Shown: positions 16,471 through 24,714 of the stretch, one piece after another | Numbering within the stretch: the stretch's first letter is position 1 | Layout: each line of letters starts with the position of its first letter | Source of the DNA: Vulcanimicrobiota bacterium | GTDB lineage: Bacteria > Vulcanimicrobiota > Vulcanimicrobiia > Vulcanimicrobiales > Vulcanimicrobiaceae | Length of the DNA: 35,348 bases | Direction of reading: 5' to 3' | NCBI GenBank assembly: GCA_019240755.1 | Contig: JAFAXS010000147.1 | Span: forward strand, 1 to 35,348 | Position numbers and translations under genes: made by a program | The notes under the pieces: model-generated | The model's database searches: none | What the model saw: only the letters and a program-made list of their open reading frames with translations | What the model was told of the DNA's origin: nothing

Positions 16471-17541
16471 GTGTTACTCAAAAGATCCATTCCCGCAATC
16501 ATCGCGGCATTACTCATCACCGCAGTCCCGCTGCCCTCGCCGGCGCAGTTCACCGTCGGTATCGGCTTCACGGTGGGCTCTCCGCCGCCACCGCTGCCCG
16601 TCTACAGCGTCCCCCCGGCGCCCTATCCGAACTACCAGTGGACCCCGGGCTACTGGGGCTGGGGACCGGCCGGTTACTACTGGGTGCCAGGAACCTGGGT
16701 CGCGCCTCCGTCGGTCGGCCTCTACTGGACGCCCGGTTACTGGGGTTACGGGGGAGGCGGCTACGGCTGGAACGCCGGCTACTGGGGCCCGACCGTCGGC
16801 TTCTACGGCGGCGTGAACTACGGCTTCGGCTACTACGGTAGCGGCTTCGTCGGCGGCATCTGGCAGGGCGGAAACTTCGCCTACAACACCGCAGTCCTGC
16901 CCGTCAATCGAACGGTCATCAATCACGTCTACGTGAACAAGACCGTCATCAACAAGAACGTGTACTACAACAACAGCCGCGTCAGCTATAACGGCGGACG
17001 CGGAGGCATCTCGGCTCGCCCGACCTCCGCACAGCTCGCAGCGCGGCGCGGCGGAATCGCGCCCACGACCGAGCAACGGCGGCAAGCCACCGTTGCCTCG
17101 CAGAACCGCAGCCTCTACGCCAACGTCAACCACGGCCGGCCGCCGACAACGGCGACGGCCCGACCGGTGAGCGATCCCAAACAAATGGCACACTACGCTC
17201 CGGTGACGTCGGCCGATAAGGCCGCGGCGCAACGGCAAGCCCATCCGACCGCCGGCAGTTCGGCGAACAAGATGAGCTCAGCCAATAAGGCGCCGACCAC
17301 GGCCACGCATCACGAAGCGCCGATGACCGGCACGGTCCATCATCCCGCGCAGCCGCAGGCCGGACGGCATCCGGAGAATGCGATGTCCGGTCAGCCGGCG
17401 CACCACCATCCGCCAACCAACTCCGGCGCGATGAACGCTGCACCGCATCACCCCCAAGGCACGGGCCAAGGACATCCGCCCAGCGGTGCGCCGAAACAAC
17501 AAAACCAAAACGGCGGGAAGCAGAAGCCCCCGCCGGCCTAA
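16471..17541 (+). CDS. Secreted WxxGxW/YxWGxW-repeat protein
   Basis: 356 aa from GTG 16471, chosen for the AAGGAGG site 6 bases upstream. An in-frame ATG at 16378 would add a basic leader that hides the signal peptide. The signal peptide (MLLKRSIPAIIAALLITAV) ends near SPA-QF. Residues ~45-130 hold aromatic/Gly-rich repeats of the kind YQWTPGYWGWGPAGYYWVPG, the WxxGxW family found in surface or envelope-associated proteins. The C-terminal ~200 residues are low-complexity, rich in His, Pro, Gln and Asn. Function unknown. It is the only plus-strand gene in the left half of the window. Confidence 0.85.
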   Translation: MLLKRSIPAIIAALLITAVPLPSPAQFTVGIGFTVGSPPPPLPVYSVPPAPYPNYQWTPGYWGWGPAGYYWVPGTWVAPPSVGLYWTPGYWGYGGGGYGWNAGYWGPTVGFYGGVNYGFGYYGSGFVGGIWQGGNFAYNTAVLPVNRTVINHVYVNKTVINKNVYYNNSRVSYNGGRGGISARPTSAQLAARRGGIAPTTEQRRQATVASQNRSLYANVNHGRPPTTATARPVSDPKQMAHYAPVTSADKAAAQRQAHPTAGSSANKMSSANKAPTTATHHEAPMTGTVHHPAQPQAGRHPENAMSGQPAHHHPPTNSGAMNAAPHHPQGTGQGHPPSGAPKQQNQNGGKQKPPPA

Positions 17542-17564
17542 CCAAACAAAACCACAACTCGCTG

Positions 17565-17597
17565 CAGGGACCTCAATCGAGGTCCCTGTTCTTTCTT
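17565..17597 (+). terminator. Rho-independent terminator after the WxxGxW gene
   Basis: A perfect 10-bp stem CAGGGACCTC / GAGGTCCCTG with an AATC loop (17565-17588) is followed by TTCTTTCTT. It lies 23 bases after the stop codon and just beyond the end of the convergent DUF3810 gene, so it may also act from that side, though the T-tract favours the plus strand. Confidence 0.9.
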
Positions 17598-18633
17598 ATC
17601 GCGCGAGCGGCAGCAGCCGGCGGTCGAGCGCGACGCCCAGCATCAGGCGCGTCACCTGATCGTAGTTTGCGATCCCCGCCGCGACACGATTCGTCTTGAG
17701 GTACGCGTTGTACGTGCGCCACGACCAGTGCGCGACCAGCACGTTGATGTGGCGCGCGTTACGTTCCCGCAAGGCGGCAAAATCGCGCCACACCAGCGGA
17801 ACGAACTCGCGTCGCGCGTAATGGCGCGCTTGCGGGAGATACAAGAACAATTCGAACCAGCCCGAATACTGCACGGCCGGATCCGGCGAGCGCAGGCACG
17901 CAAGGATCGCGAGGTAGTTCGCCTCGTCCTCACGCGCGTACGCCGCGTCGTGACTCCACTCGTGCGCGAGGTCGAAGGGTCGCTCGAACCACAGAAGGTC
18001 TGACGCGAGCGCCACGTTGAGCGTGAGCGGATTGATGAAGCCGCTCGTTCCCGAGGCGACCATGAAGGGATCGGCCAGCGTCGGCTTCGGCAGGCTCACC
18101 AGCGCCGTCCAGTCGTTGCCGGCGCGCATGACGGCGGGCAGCCACGCGGAGTACAGCGCCGCCGTATCCAGCGGCACGGACGCGCGCGAATGTGCCGCAG
18201 CGGCGAGCGCATTCAGCTGCGCGATCGCCCGAGCGCGCAGCTTCACGGCAGCGTCCGGCGTGATGCGGCGCGCGTCGAAGCTCACGCGGCTCTCTAACGG
18301 CGCGCGCGCGTAGTTCCAGCCCCAGCTCAACGTGAACCACACCGCGTAGAGCGCCACGATCGCGACGCAGGTGAGCGCCGCGTTCACCATGCTGCGGCGG
18401 CGTCGCGGCGCGCGCACGAAGGCGACGATCCGCCAAACGAGCGCCACCGAGCCGGCGAGGAATGCGACGTCGCCGAGCGACCAGGGCAGCGGCGCGGTCA
18501 CTGAAACGGCGAAGTGCTCCCACGCGGGGTATGCGCCGTTGACGTAGGCGCGCTCGATCCAGGTTGGGTTCGGGGGAAGCGCGACGGCGAGTATGCCGAG
18601 CGCGATGACGAGAAGCTTGGCGCCGTTCTTTAG
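17596..18633 (-). CDS. DUF3810-type membrane protein with a zinc-protease-like HExxH motif
   Basis: 345 aa if read from the CTA at 18633 that overlaps the rpsI stop. The first ordinary start is GTG 18501 (301 aa). The extra 44 residues begin KNGAKLLVIALGILAV, a good signal anchor, and continue NPTWIERAYVNGAYPAWEHF, a pattern I associate with DUF3810 N-termini, so the upstream part looks genuine. Two more membrane helices follow. The motif HEWSH (residues 180-184 from the GTG) with a nearby EDEAN suggests a zinc metallopeptidase site. Substrate unknown. It directly follows rpsI. See the finding on non-canonical starts. Confidence 0.8.
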   Translation of the reverse strand, partial: LKNGAKLLVIALGILAVALPPNPTWIERAYVNGAYPAWEHFAVSVTAPLPWSLGDVAFLAGSVALVWRIVAFVRAPRRRRSMVNAALTCVAIVALYAVWFTLSWGWNYARAPLESRVSFDARRITPDAAVKLRARAIAQLNALAAAAHSRASVPLDTAALYSAWLPAVMRAGNDWTALVSLPKPTLADPFMVASGTSGFINPLTLNVALASDLLWFERPFDLAHEWSHDAAYAREDEANYLAILACLRSPDPAVQYSGWFELFLYLPQARHYARREFVPLVWRDFAALRERNARHINVLVAHWSWRTYNAYLKTNRVAAGIANYDQVTRLMLGVALDRRLLPLAR

Positions 18634-19028
18634 CGTTTGCTGTATTGGAAACGCTTGCGGGCGCGTTTACGGCCGTACTTCTTCGACTCTTTTTCGCGCG
18701 GGTCGCGCGTCAGGAAGCCGTTCTTGCGCAACGTGTCCTTGAGCGCTTCGTCCACTTGCAGCAACGCGCGCGCGATGCCGTGGCGAATCGCTCCGGCCTG
18801 TCCCGTGATGCCGCCGCCCTCGGCCTTCACCACGACGTCGAAGCGCGACGAACTCTGCGTCGCCTCGAGCGGCTGACGGACGATTTGATGCAGCTGGGGC
18901 CGCGGAAGATACTCTTCGAGGTTCTTACCGTTGACCGTGATCACGCCTTGCCCGAGCGTGAGCTTGACGCGCGCGACGGCGCGCTTGCGCCGTCCCGTGG
19001 ACTGCACGGCCTCGGACTGCTCGTACAC
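18630..19028 (-). CDS. rpsI: 30S ribosomal protein S9
   Basis: 132 aa from a GTG placed immediately after the rplM stop. It has the family landmarks STGRRKRAVARVKL, GQGVITVNGK and GGGITGQAGAIRHGIARAL, and the basic C-terminal tail RKRARKRFQYSKR that reaches into the ribosomal P site. rplM-rpsI is the universal bacterial pair. Confidence 0.98.
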   Translation of the reverse strand: MYEQSEAVQSTGRRKRAVARVKLTLGQGVITVNGKNLEEYLPRPQLHQIVRQPLEATQSSSRFDVVVKAEGGGITGQAGAIRHGIARALLQVDEALKDTLRKNGFLTRDPREKESKKYGRKRARKRFQYSKR

Positions 19029-19466
19029 TTAGAAGCGGCCCTCGGGCAGGCTCATCGGCTTCTGCGCATCGTGCGGATGCGCCGCGCCGGCATACACGTT
19101 TAGGCGGCGCAGCTGCGCGTCGCGCATCCGGTTGGGTGCCAGCATCCCGCGCACCGCCTTCTCGATCAGCCGCTCCGGATGCCGGTCGGCGATCTCGCGG
19201 GCCGTCTGCACTTTGAGGCCGCCGGGATAGTTGCTGTGGCGATAGTAGAACTTCTGCGTCCACTTCTTGCCGCCGAGCTCTATCTTTTCGGCGTTGACGA
19301 CGATCACGTGGTCGCCGTCGTCGATGTGTGGAGTCCAGGTCGGCTTGTGCTTGCCGGAGAGGGCGCGCGCCACGCGGACCGCTAGCGTCCCGAGGCGCTG
19401 GCCGGCGGCATCAACGATGTACCATTGATGCTCGGTCTGCGCCGTCGTCTGCTGATAGGTCCGCAC
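19029..19466 (-). CDS. rplM: 50S ribosomal protein L13
   Basis: 145 aa, standard length, GTG start at 19466. Landmarks are WYIVDAAGQRLGTLAVRVA, SGKHKPTWTPHIDDGDHVI, and AVRGMLAPNRMRDAQLRRL near the end. It sits 48 bases after truA and is followed without a gap by rpsI. Confidence 0.98.
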   Translation of the reverse strand: MRTYQQTTAQTEHQWYIVDAAGQRLGTLAVRVARALSGKHKPTWTPHIDDGDHVIVVNAEKIELGGKKWTQKFYYRHSNYPGGLKVQTAREIADRHPERLIEKAVRGMLAPNRMRDAQLRRLNVYAGAAHPHDAQKPMSLPEGRF

Positions 19467-19514
19467 AACCCCCGTAGTCTACGGGAAAGCCCGGTGGGCG
19501 TCAAGGCGAAAACG

Positions 19515-20297
19515 CTAGGGCGCAAGCGAGTTGGCCTGCCAGAGCGGGTGGGGGGCGTACGAGTCGTAGCCGTTGCGATAGCGTACTCCGGCCAGGCAGA
19601 GCCCGGCGGCGGGCGCGGTCGGGCCGGCCGCAGTGCGGTCTCGCCCCGCCAGAATCGCGGAAATCGCGTCGCTTGGGCGCGCCGCCGACGCGCACTGGAG
19701 CAGCGTGCCGACGATCGTGCGCACCATGTGGTGCAAGAAGCCGTCCGCGGCGAGCTGGATTCGGATCAGGTCGCCGCGCCGCTCCACGGTCAGCGCGCGA
19801 AGGACGCGAACCGTGCTGCCTCCGTCGCCGGCCGACGCGAACGAGCGAAAGTCGTGCTCGCCGAGCAGCCGCGCGCCGGCGTCGCGCAGCGCGTCTGCGT
19901 CCAGCGGCCGGGCAACGTGGCACGCGTACCGCGACGTGAGGGCGCTGCGCTGCGGGCGATTGAGAATCGCGTACTCGTAGGTCCGTTCGATCGCGGAGAA
20001 GCGCGCGGAAAAATCGTTCTCCATGCGGGCGGCGTCGCGCACGGAGCAGTCCGGCGGCAGCAACGCGTTGAGCGCCACCGCCAGACGCTCCACCGGAAAG
20101 TCGTTCCGCGTTGAAAACGATACGACTTGGCCGGTTGCGTGAACGCCGCTGTCGGTGCGTCCCGCGCCGGTGATCTTCGCCGGCTCGCGCAGCAGCGTCG
20201 CCAGCGCGGCCTCGAGAGTGCCTGCCACGGTACGCACCGCCGGCTGCCACTGAAATCCCGCGAACTCCGTGCCGTCGTACTCAACGGCGAGACGCAG
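19515..20297 (-). CDS. truA: tRNA pseudouridine(38-40) synthase TruA
   Basis: 260 aa if started at CTG 20297. The first ordinary start, GTG 20237, would give 240 aa and remove the conserved opening LRLAVEYDGTEFAGFQWQP. The catalytic Asp lies in GAGRTDSGVHATGQV. Further TruA landmarks are FSARFSAIERTYEYAI and ADGFLHHMVRTIVGTLL. It isomerises U38-U40 of the tRNA anticodon arm. The CTG is 11 bases after the lysS stop and no ATG, GTG or TTG occurs in frame where the N-terminus should be. Confidence 0.92.
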   Translation of the reverse strand: MRLAVEYDGTEFAGFQWQPAVRTVAGTLEAALATLLREPAKITGAGRTDSGVHATGQVVSFSTRNDFPVERLAVALNALLPPDCSVRDAARMENDFSARFSAIERTYEYAILNRPQRSALTSRYACHVARPLDADALRDAGARLLGEHDFRSFASAGDGGSTVRVLRALTVERRGDLIRIQLAADGFLHHMVRTIVGTLLQCASAARPSDAISAILAGRDRTAAGPTAPAAGLCLAGVRYRNGYDSYAPHPLWQANSLAP

Positions 20298-20307
20298 CTC
20301 GACCGAG

Positions 20308-21804
20308 TTATCCGTGTTGCCGCTGCATCGGGAAGAGCAGTACGTCGCGCACCGAGCGTTGATCGGTCAGCAGCATCATCAGCCGGTCCACCCCGATTCC
20401 GATGCCGGCGGTCGGCGGCATACCGTACTCGAGCGCGCGCACGAAGTCCCAATCCGGCTCGGGAATCTCTTCGTCACCGGCGATGCGATCGGCGACTTGC
20501 GCCTCGAAGCGTGCGCGCTGATCGTCGGGATCGTTCAACTCGGTGAAGGCATTCGAGATCTCCATGTTCGCGCAAAACAGCTCGTACCGGTCGACGACCT
20601 CGCCGTCTTTCGACCGCCGTTTCGCGAGCGGAGAGATTACGGCGGGATACCCGGTGACGAACGTCGGAGCAACGAGGTGCGGCTCCGCGATCCGCTCGAA
20701 GATCTTGTCGAGGGCGTGGCCGTGCGTCGGCGATGCCGGCAGCCCCAGCTCCCCGAGAACCTCCGCAGCCTGCCGGGCATCGAGCAACCGCGCTCGCGTA
20801 TACTTACCACCGCTAAAGCGCGCGAGCGCGTCGAAGTACTCGATGCGCGCGAACGGGCGCGCGAACGAAATCGTGGTGTCGCCGTGGCGCAAATCGGTCG
20901 CGCCCGCCGTCACGAAATCGACGAGATGCGCGACCAGGGCCTCGTTGAACTCGAGCATGTCCGACACGTCCCAATAGGCGGCATAGAGCTCGAGCATCGT
21001 AAACTCGGGGTTGTGCGTCGTGTCGATCCCTTCGTTGCGAAAGATTCGCCCGATCTCGTAGACGCGCTCCATCCCGGCGACGATCAGGCGCTTGAGGTTG
21101 AGCTCCGTCGCGATGCGCAGCTGTAACTGCCGGTCGAGTGCGTTGCAGTGCGTCACGAAGGGACGCGCCGCGGCGCCTCCCGCGACGTGCAACAGCGTCG
21201 GCGTCTCCGCCTCGTAAAATCCGCGCGCGTCGATGAAGCGGCGCATCTCCGCGATCAGCCGGCTGCGCAGCATCAGCGCCTCGCGCGCGTCGGGGTTGAC
21301 GACGAAGTCCACGTAGCGCTGACGGTAACGCTTTTCGATATCTTGCAGACCGTGCCACTTGTCGGGGAGCGGGCGCAAGGCTTTCGCGATCGGCGAAAAT
21401 GCCGTCACATGCAGCGTCAGCTCGCCGACCTTGGAGCGAAACATGTAGCCGCGCACCGCGATGAAATCCCCGCGGTCGAGGTCGTGCCAGTCGGCAAACG
21501 CGTCGTCGCCGACGTCTTGGCGGCGGACGTAGACCTGGATGCGCCCCGTACGGTCGGCCAGATCGGCAAAGACCGTCTTGCCCATCGTGCGTTTGCTCAA
21601 GACTCGGCCTGCCAGGCTCCAGGCTTCCGCGGCCGCGTCTTGCCCCGGCTCGAGAAACGCGTAGCGCTCGAGCAGCTCTTGCGCGGTTGCGTCCACGTCG
21701 CAACGGCGCTGCGCAAACGGATCCCTGCCCCGCGAACGCAACGCGGCCAGATTCTCTCGTCTGGCCGCGATGAGGGCTGCCTCAGTCTTGCCGAGTTCGT
21801 CCAA
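20308..21804 (-). CDS. lysS: Lysyl-tRNA synthetase (class II)
   Basis: 498 aa, normal length. An N-terminal OB-fold anticodon-binding domain (about 60-160, GRVLSKRTMGKTVFADL) is followed by the class II catalytic domain with motif 2 (YEIGRIFRNEGIDTTHNPEF) and motif 3 (GIGIGVDRLMMLLTD). It charges tRNA-Lys. It is followed by truA and preceded by greA, as in several Gram-positive-like genomes. Confidence 0.98.
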   Translation of the reverse strand: MDELGKTEAALIAARRENLAALRSRGRDPFAQRRCDVDATAQELLERYAFLEPGQDAAAEAWSLAGRVLSKRTMGKTVFADLADRTGRIQVYVRRQDVGDDAFADWHDLDRGDFIAVRGYMFRSKVGELTLHVTAFSPIAKALRPLPDKWHGLQDIEKRYRQRYVDFVVNPDAREALMLRSRLIAEMRRFIDARGFYEAETPTLLHVAGGAAARPFVTHCNALDRQLQLRIATELNLKRLIVAGMERVYEIGRIFRNEGIDTTHNPEFTMLELYAAYWDVSDMLEFNEALVAHLVDFVTAGATDLRHGDTTISFARPFARIEYFDALARFSGGKYTRARLLDARQAAEVLGELGLPASPTHGHALDKIFERIAEPHLVAPTFVTGYPAVISPLAKRRSKDGEVVDRYELFCANMEISNAFTELNDPDDQRARFEAQVADRIAGDEEIPEPDWDFVRALEYGMPPTAGIGIGVDRLMMLLTDQRSVRDVLLFPMQRQHG

Positions 21805-21815
21805 CGAGACCCTCG

Positions 21816-22325
21816 CTATGAAGCTTTCCGGGCCGCCTTCTTCGGTGCGCTGCTCTTGATTGACTCGATCTTGTACTTTGCCAAGCCCCGCGGCGTGGCG
21901 ACGTCTACGGTCACGCCCTTCTTGTGCCCCATCAGCGCACTGCCGAGCGGCGACTCGTTGGAAATACGGCGGTTCGGCGGGTCCGCTTCAGCCGAACCGA
22001 CGATCGAGAACTCGTAGGTGTCGTTATTTTTCAAGTCGCGCACCTTGACCACTGCGCCGAGGTGCACCTCATCGGCCGCGTACTCCGACTCGTCGATCAG
22101 CCGGGCGTTGCGAATCATCGCCTCGAGCTTGAGGATCCGGCCTTCGATGAAGGCCTGCTCTTGCTTGGCATCTTCGTATTCAGCGTTTTCGCTGAGATCG
22201 CCGTACTCTTTGGCTTGGCGAATGCGGTCGTTGACCTCTCGGCGATGGACGCTCTTGAGCTCGTCGAGCTCCCGCTCCAACTTCGATAGGCCCTCGGCCG
22301 TCAGGACGATCTCTTTCTCGTTCAA
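21816..22325 (-). CDS. greA: Transcription elongation factor GreA
   Basis: 169 aa from TTG 22325, preferred because GTGAGG lies 9 bases upstream and the protein then opens NEKEIVLTAEGLSKLERELD like its relatives. GTG 22340 is the alternative. The N-terminal coiled coil with RIRQAKEYGDLSENAEYEDA holds the acidic tip residues that restart backtracked RNA polymerase. The C-terminal FKBP-like domain contains GSAEADPPNRRISNESPLG. A basic Lys/Ala tail ends the protein. The gene stops 11 bases before lysS. Confidence 0.96.
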   Translation of the reverse strand: MNEKEIVLTAEGLSKLERELDELKSVHRREVNDRIRQAKEYGDLSENAEYEDAKQEQAFIEGRILKLEAMIRNARLIDESEYAADEVHLGAVVKVRDLKNNDTYEFSIVGSAEADPPNRRISNESPLGSALMGHKKGVTVDVATPRGLAKYKIESIKSSAPKKAARKAS

Positions 22326-22487
22326 CCTGTAGATCCTCACCGGGGCTAGATGAAAGCCGGCCCCGCCTTTATAGCGCCGGCTCAACGCTGGCGCGGGGTG
22401 TTCTGAGGGCTCCGCTCCAACGCCTTCCCGGACGATTCCGGCGCAGGCGCGGCTAGCAGTATACCCAGCGTGCCCGTCGTTGAAGCA

Positions 22488-23402
22488 CTATGCCGCGCCC
22501 CTCAAACGCACCACGCGCGGCCGCAGCTGCAGCGCGTCCAGCAGCCGATCGTACTCCTCGGGCGCCACGTCTTCCCAGCGCTTGCGCAGCAGCGCGACCA
22601 GCGCCGCTTCGAGCACGTTCGTGCCGAACGATCGGCCTTCGATGTCCGGAGTCGTCGTAATCAGCAGCGTGACTCCCCGCGCCGCCAGCTCCTCGACGTT
22701 GCCGGGCGTCACCGTGTTGGTCAAGACGATCTTGCCGTCGAGCCGCGGCGGCATGAACTGGCGCATGAAGTGGAAGTCTCCGGCGATGATCTCCGCGTCG
22801 TCGTAGTACTGCGGATATTTCGGCTCGGGCGGCTTCTCTTGTTTCTTCCCCGTCGGGTAGAAGAACTGAAACGGCAGCTTGCATGCGTCGGGGAGATATT
22901 TTTCGGCGAGCTCTTCGAAGCGGTGCAGGTCGCGCACCGGCATGTCTTTGTCCAGCGCGAAGATGAAGTCGCCGAACAGTACGTCGGCGCCGGCGTCCAC
23001 TAGCGCCTGCGCCATCCCGAAACGGTCGAGTGCGCTGACCATCAGAACGCGCTTCCCACGCAGATTCATGCCGAGGTCGTCCTGCATGAACTTCACGGCC
23101 TTCCGCTCGAGCGTGTTCTTCAGGCCGCTGCCGTCCACGACGGGAGTGAGCGTCGCCGCTTCGAGTAAGCGCAACCCGTCGCGCAACGCGTAGCGATGGC
23201 GTCCTGCATAGAGATAGACGTCGATTCCACCGAGGCCGATCGCATCGACGTTTCCGTCGAGCTCGCGCACCATCGCGATCGCGGCATCGAGCTTACCGTC
23301 GGTTCCGACGCGCGAGATATCGAACTCCTCGCCCAAGAATTGCGCGCGCGCGCGATGATCGCGGCTGCTCGATCCGAGCGAAACGGAAACGACCCGCTTC
23401 AC
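22488..23402 (-). CDS. Quinate 5-dehydrogenase-family protein (function unproven)
   Basis: 304 aa, GTG start at 23402. The opening KRVVSVSLGSSSRDHRA and the segments AIGLGGIDVYLYAGRHRYAL and LRGKRVLMVSALDRFGMAQA (nucleotide-binding-like) match a family that databases call quinate 5-dehydrogenase. I know of no biochemical support for that name, so the activity is left open. The downstream part contains TNTVTPGNVEELAARGVTLL. A long palindrome occupies the leader directly before the start. It is the last gene of a four-gene set with an acyl-ACP-reductase-like gene. Confidence 0.75.
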   Translation of the reverse strand: MKRVVSVSLGSSSRDHRARAQFLGEEFDISRVGTDGKLDAAIAMVRELDGNVDAIGLGGIDVYLYAGRHRYALRDGLRLLEAATLTPVVDGSGLKNTLERKAVKFMQDDLGMNLRGKRVLMVSALDRFGMAQALVDAGADVLFGDFIFALDKDMPVRDLHRFEELAEKYLPDACKLPFQFFYPTGKKQEKPPEPKYPQYYDDAEIIAGDFHFMRQFMPPRLDGKIVLTNTVTPGNVEELAARGVTLLITTTPDIEGRSFGTNVLEAALVALLRKRWEDVAPEEYDRLLDALQLRPRVVRLRGAA

Positions 23403-23405
23403 GAG

Positions 23406-23505
23406 TTCACCATCTTGGCTGCGGCTCGGAGTATGCCAGCCTCGCTAATTTTCAGGTCAATCGCTCGGCTGGCATACTCACTCGCCGCAGCTTGCATATG
23501 GTGAA
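23406..23505. repeat. Palindromic element, copy 1 (REP/REPIN-like hairpin)
   Basis: A 12-bp perfect stem, GAGTATGCCAGC (23429-23440) with GCTGGCATACTC (23468-23479), encloses a 27-base loop. Outer stems GCTGCGGC/GCCGCAGC and TTCACCAT/ATGGTGAA extend it to about 100 bases. The loop matches the loop of copy 2 (opposite strand) at 25 of 27 positions. It forms the leader of the quinate-dehydrogenase-family gene. Confidence 0.85.
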
Positions 23506-23514
23506 TCCCTCCGC

Positions 23515-24714
23515 TCATGGCTGCCGCGGTTGACGAGCGGGTATGGCACCCGAGCGATTAACCTGAGAATTAGCGAGGGTGCCATACCCCGGGGCAACTG
23601 CGGCATGCTCAGAGTCACCGCGGCGCGCGGCGGCGGCGCTGCGAGTTGATGCGAGTTTTTCCGGCGTGATCGCGGCGTCGAACGCCCGCATGTCGGCTAG
23701 CTCGAAGCCGCAGCGAGCCGCCATCTCGGAGATCTCGACGACCTTCTCGAGGGCGATGCCGCGTCCGAGCGTGTATGGTTCGAGGCGCCCTTCCAGGGCG
23801 AGCACCATCGTCTCGCTCATGCATGCGAGCGCCGTTCCAGGCGGCAAGTTGAGATCGAACTCGGCCCCAGGCTCGCGCACTCGTTCGAATCGCGGAGTGC
23901 CCGGGACTCGCATGTTGCCGCCTTCGACGACCAGCACGTCGGGACGGTGCTGCGCGACGCGGCGGCTCACGTCGTGCGGCAGCGAGAGCTCGCAGACGAC
24001 GGCGCCGGTTTGTAGATGCTCCGGCTCGATGACGTCGCTGGTCGAGCTGGTCGCCGTGAGAATCAGCTGCGAGCGGCGGACCGCCGAGTCGAGATCGGTC
24101 GTGTACTCGCTGGGGCACGGGAGCCGATGCGCGATTCGTTCGTGAAACTTGCGCAGCCGCGTCTCGTTGCGCGCGACGAGAATCAACTCTCTGACCTTCG
24201 GCGCAATTAAAGCGACGCATGCCGCGCCGATCGAGCCCGTCGCGCCGATCACCGTCGCGGTCGAGCGAGCGGGATCGACGCTCATCTCCGCCGCACCCCG
24301 AAAGAGGCTCTCGACGCCGCTCGCGATCGTTAAAGAGTTTCCCGTCGTTACCGGAATCGGCGAGCGCGCGTTGATCGTCACGCCGGCGTCGCCCACGACG
24401 CCGGTGAAGGCGCCGAGCCCAGCGACCTGCGCGCCCAGCTCGACGCCGATCTCGATCGCGCGCAGGACGCGCCGGTAGACTTCTTCGCGCGGAAAATCCA
24501 TCAGCTGCTGCGGCAAGAGCGGGGCCGCGACGAACCATCCCTCGGTCTCGCGTCCATCCGGCGCGCGCACGCCCGTAACGTGCACCGCCGCGTATGACGG
24601 CATCCACTCCATGATCTTGCGCAGAATCGGCTCGCCCTTGCCCTTGGCGCCCGGCTCGTAGCGCGCGATATCCTCGAACGATAACGGATGGATGACGAAG
24701 CAGAATCTGTTCAC
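23515..24714 (-). CDS. Acyl-ACP reductase-like (AAR) NAD(P)H-dependent dehydrogenase
   Basis: 399 aa, GTG start overlapping the START-fold gene's stop (GTGA). The pattern follows cyanobacterial long-chain acyl-ACP reductase: VAGLGAFTGVVGDAG (98-112), TTGNS (123-127), Rossmann loop VIGATGSIG (155-163), ELILVARNETRLRKF, and ALACMSETMVLALEG with Cys298 at the place of the acyl-accepting Cys. AAR reduces acyl-ACP to fatty aldehyde. Some databases place such non-cyanobacterial relatives under shikimate/quinate dehydrogenase. The last ~24 residues (from GYGTLANSQVNRSG) come from an inserted palindrome and are not family sequence. Confidence 0.78.
   Translation of the reverse strand: MNRFCFVIHPLSFEDIARYEPGAKGKGEPILRKIMEWMPSYAAVHVTGVRAPDGRETEGWFVAAPLLPQQLMDFPREEVYRRVLRAIEIGVELGAQVAGLGAFTGVVGDAGVTINARSPIPVTTGNSLTIASGVESLFRGAAEMSVDPARSTATVIGATGSIGAACVALIAPKVRELILVARNETRLRKFHERIAHRLPCPSEYTTDLDSAVRRSQLILTATSSTSDVIEPEHLQTGAVVCELSLPHDVSRRVAQHRPDVLVVEGGNMRVPGTPRFERVREPGAEFDLNLPPGTALACMSETMVLALEGRLEPYTLGRGIALEKVVEISEMAARCGFELADMRAFDAAITPEKLASTRSAAAARRGDSEHAAVAPGYGTLANSQVNRSGAIPARQPRQP
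23523..23604. repeat. Palindromic element, copy 2 (inverted relative to copy 1)
   Basis: A 12-bp perfect stem, GGGTATGGCACC (23539-23550) with GGTGCCATACCC (23578-23589), surrounds a 27-base loop that is the reverse complement of copy 1's loop with two changes. The stem differs from copy 1 at three positions, each compensated on the other arm. Outer arms GCCGCGGTTG / CAACTGCGGC add pairing. The element is read through as the C-terminal codons of the acyl-ACP-reductase-like gene. Confidence 0.85.
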
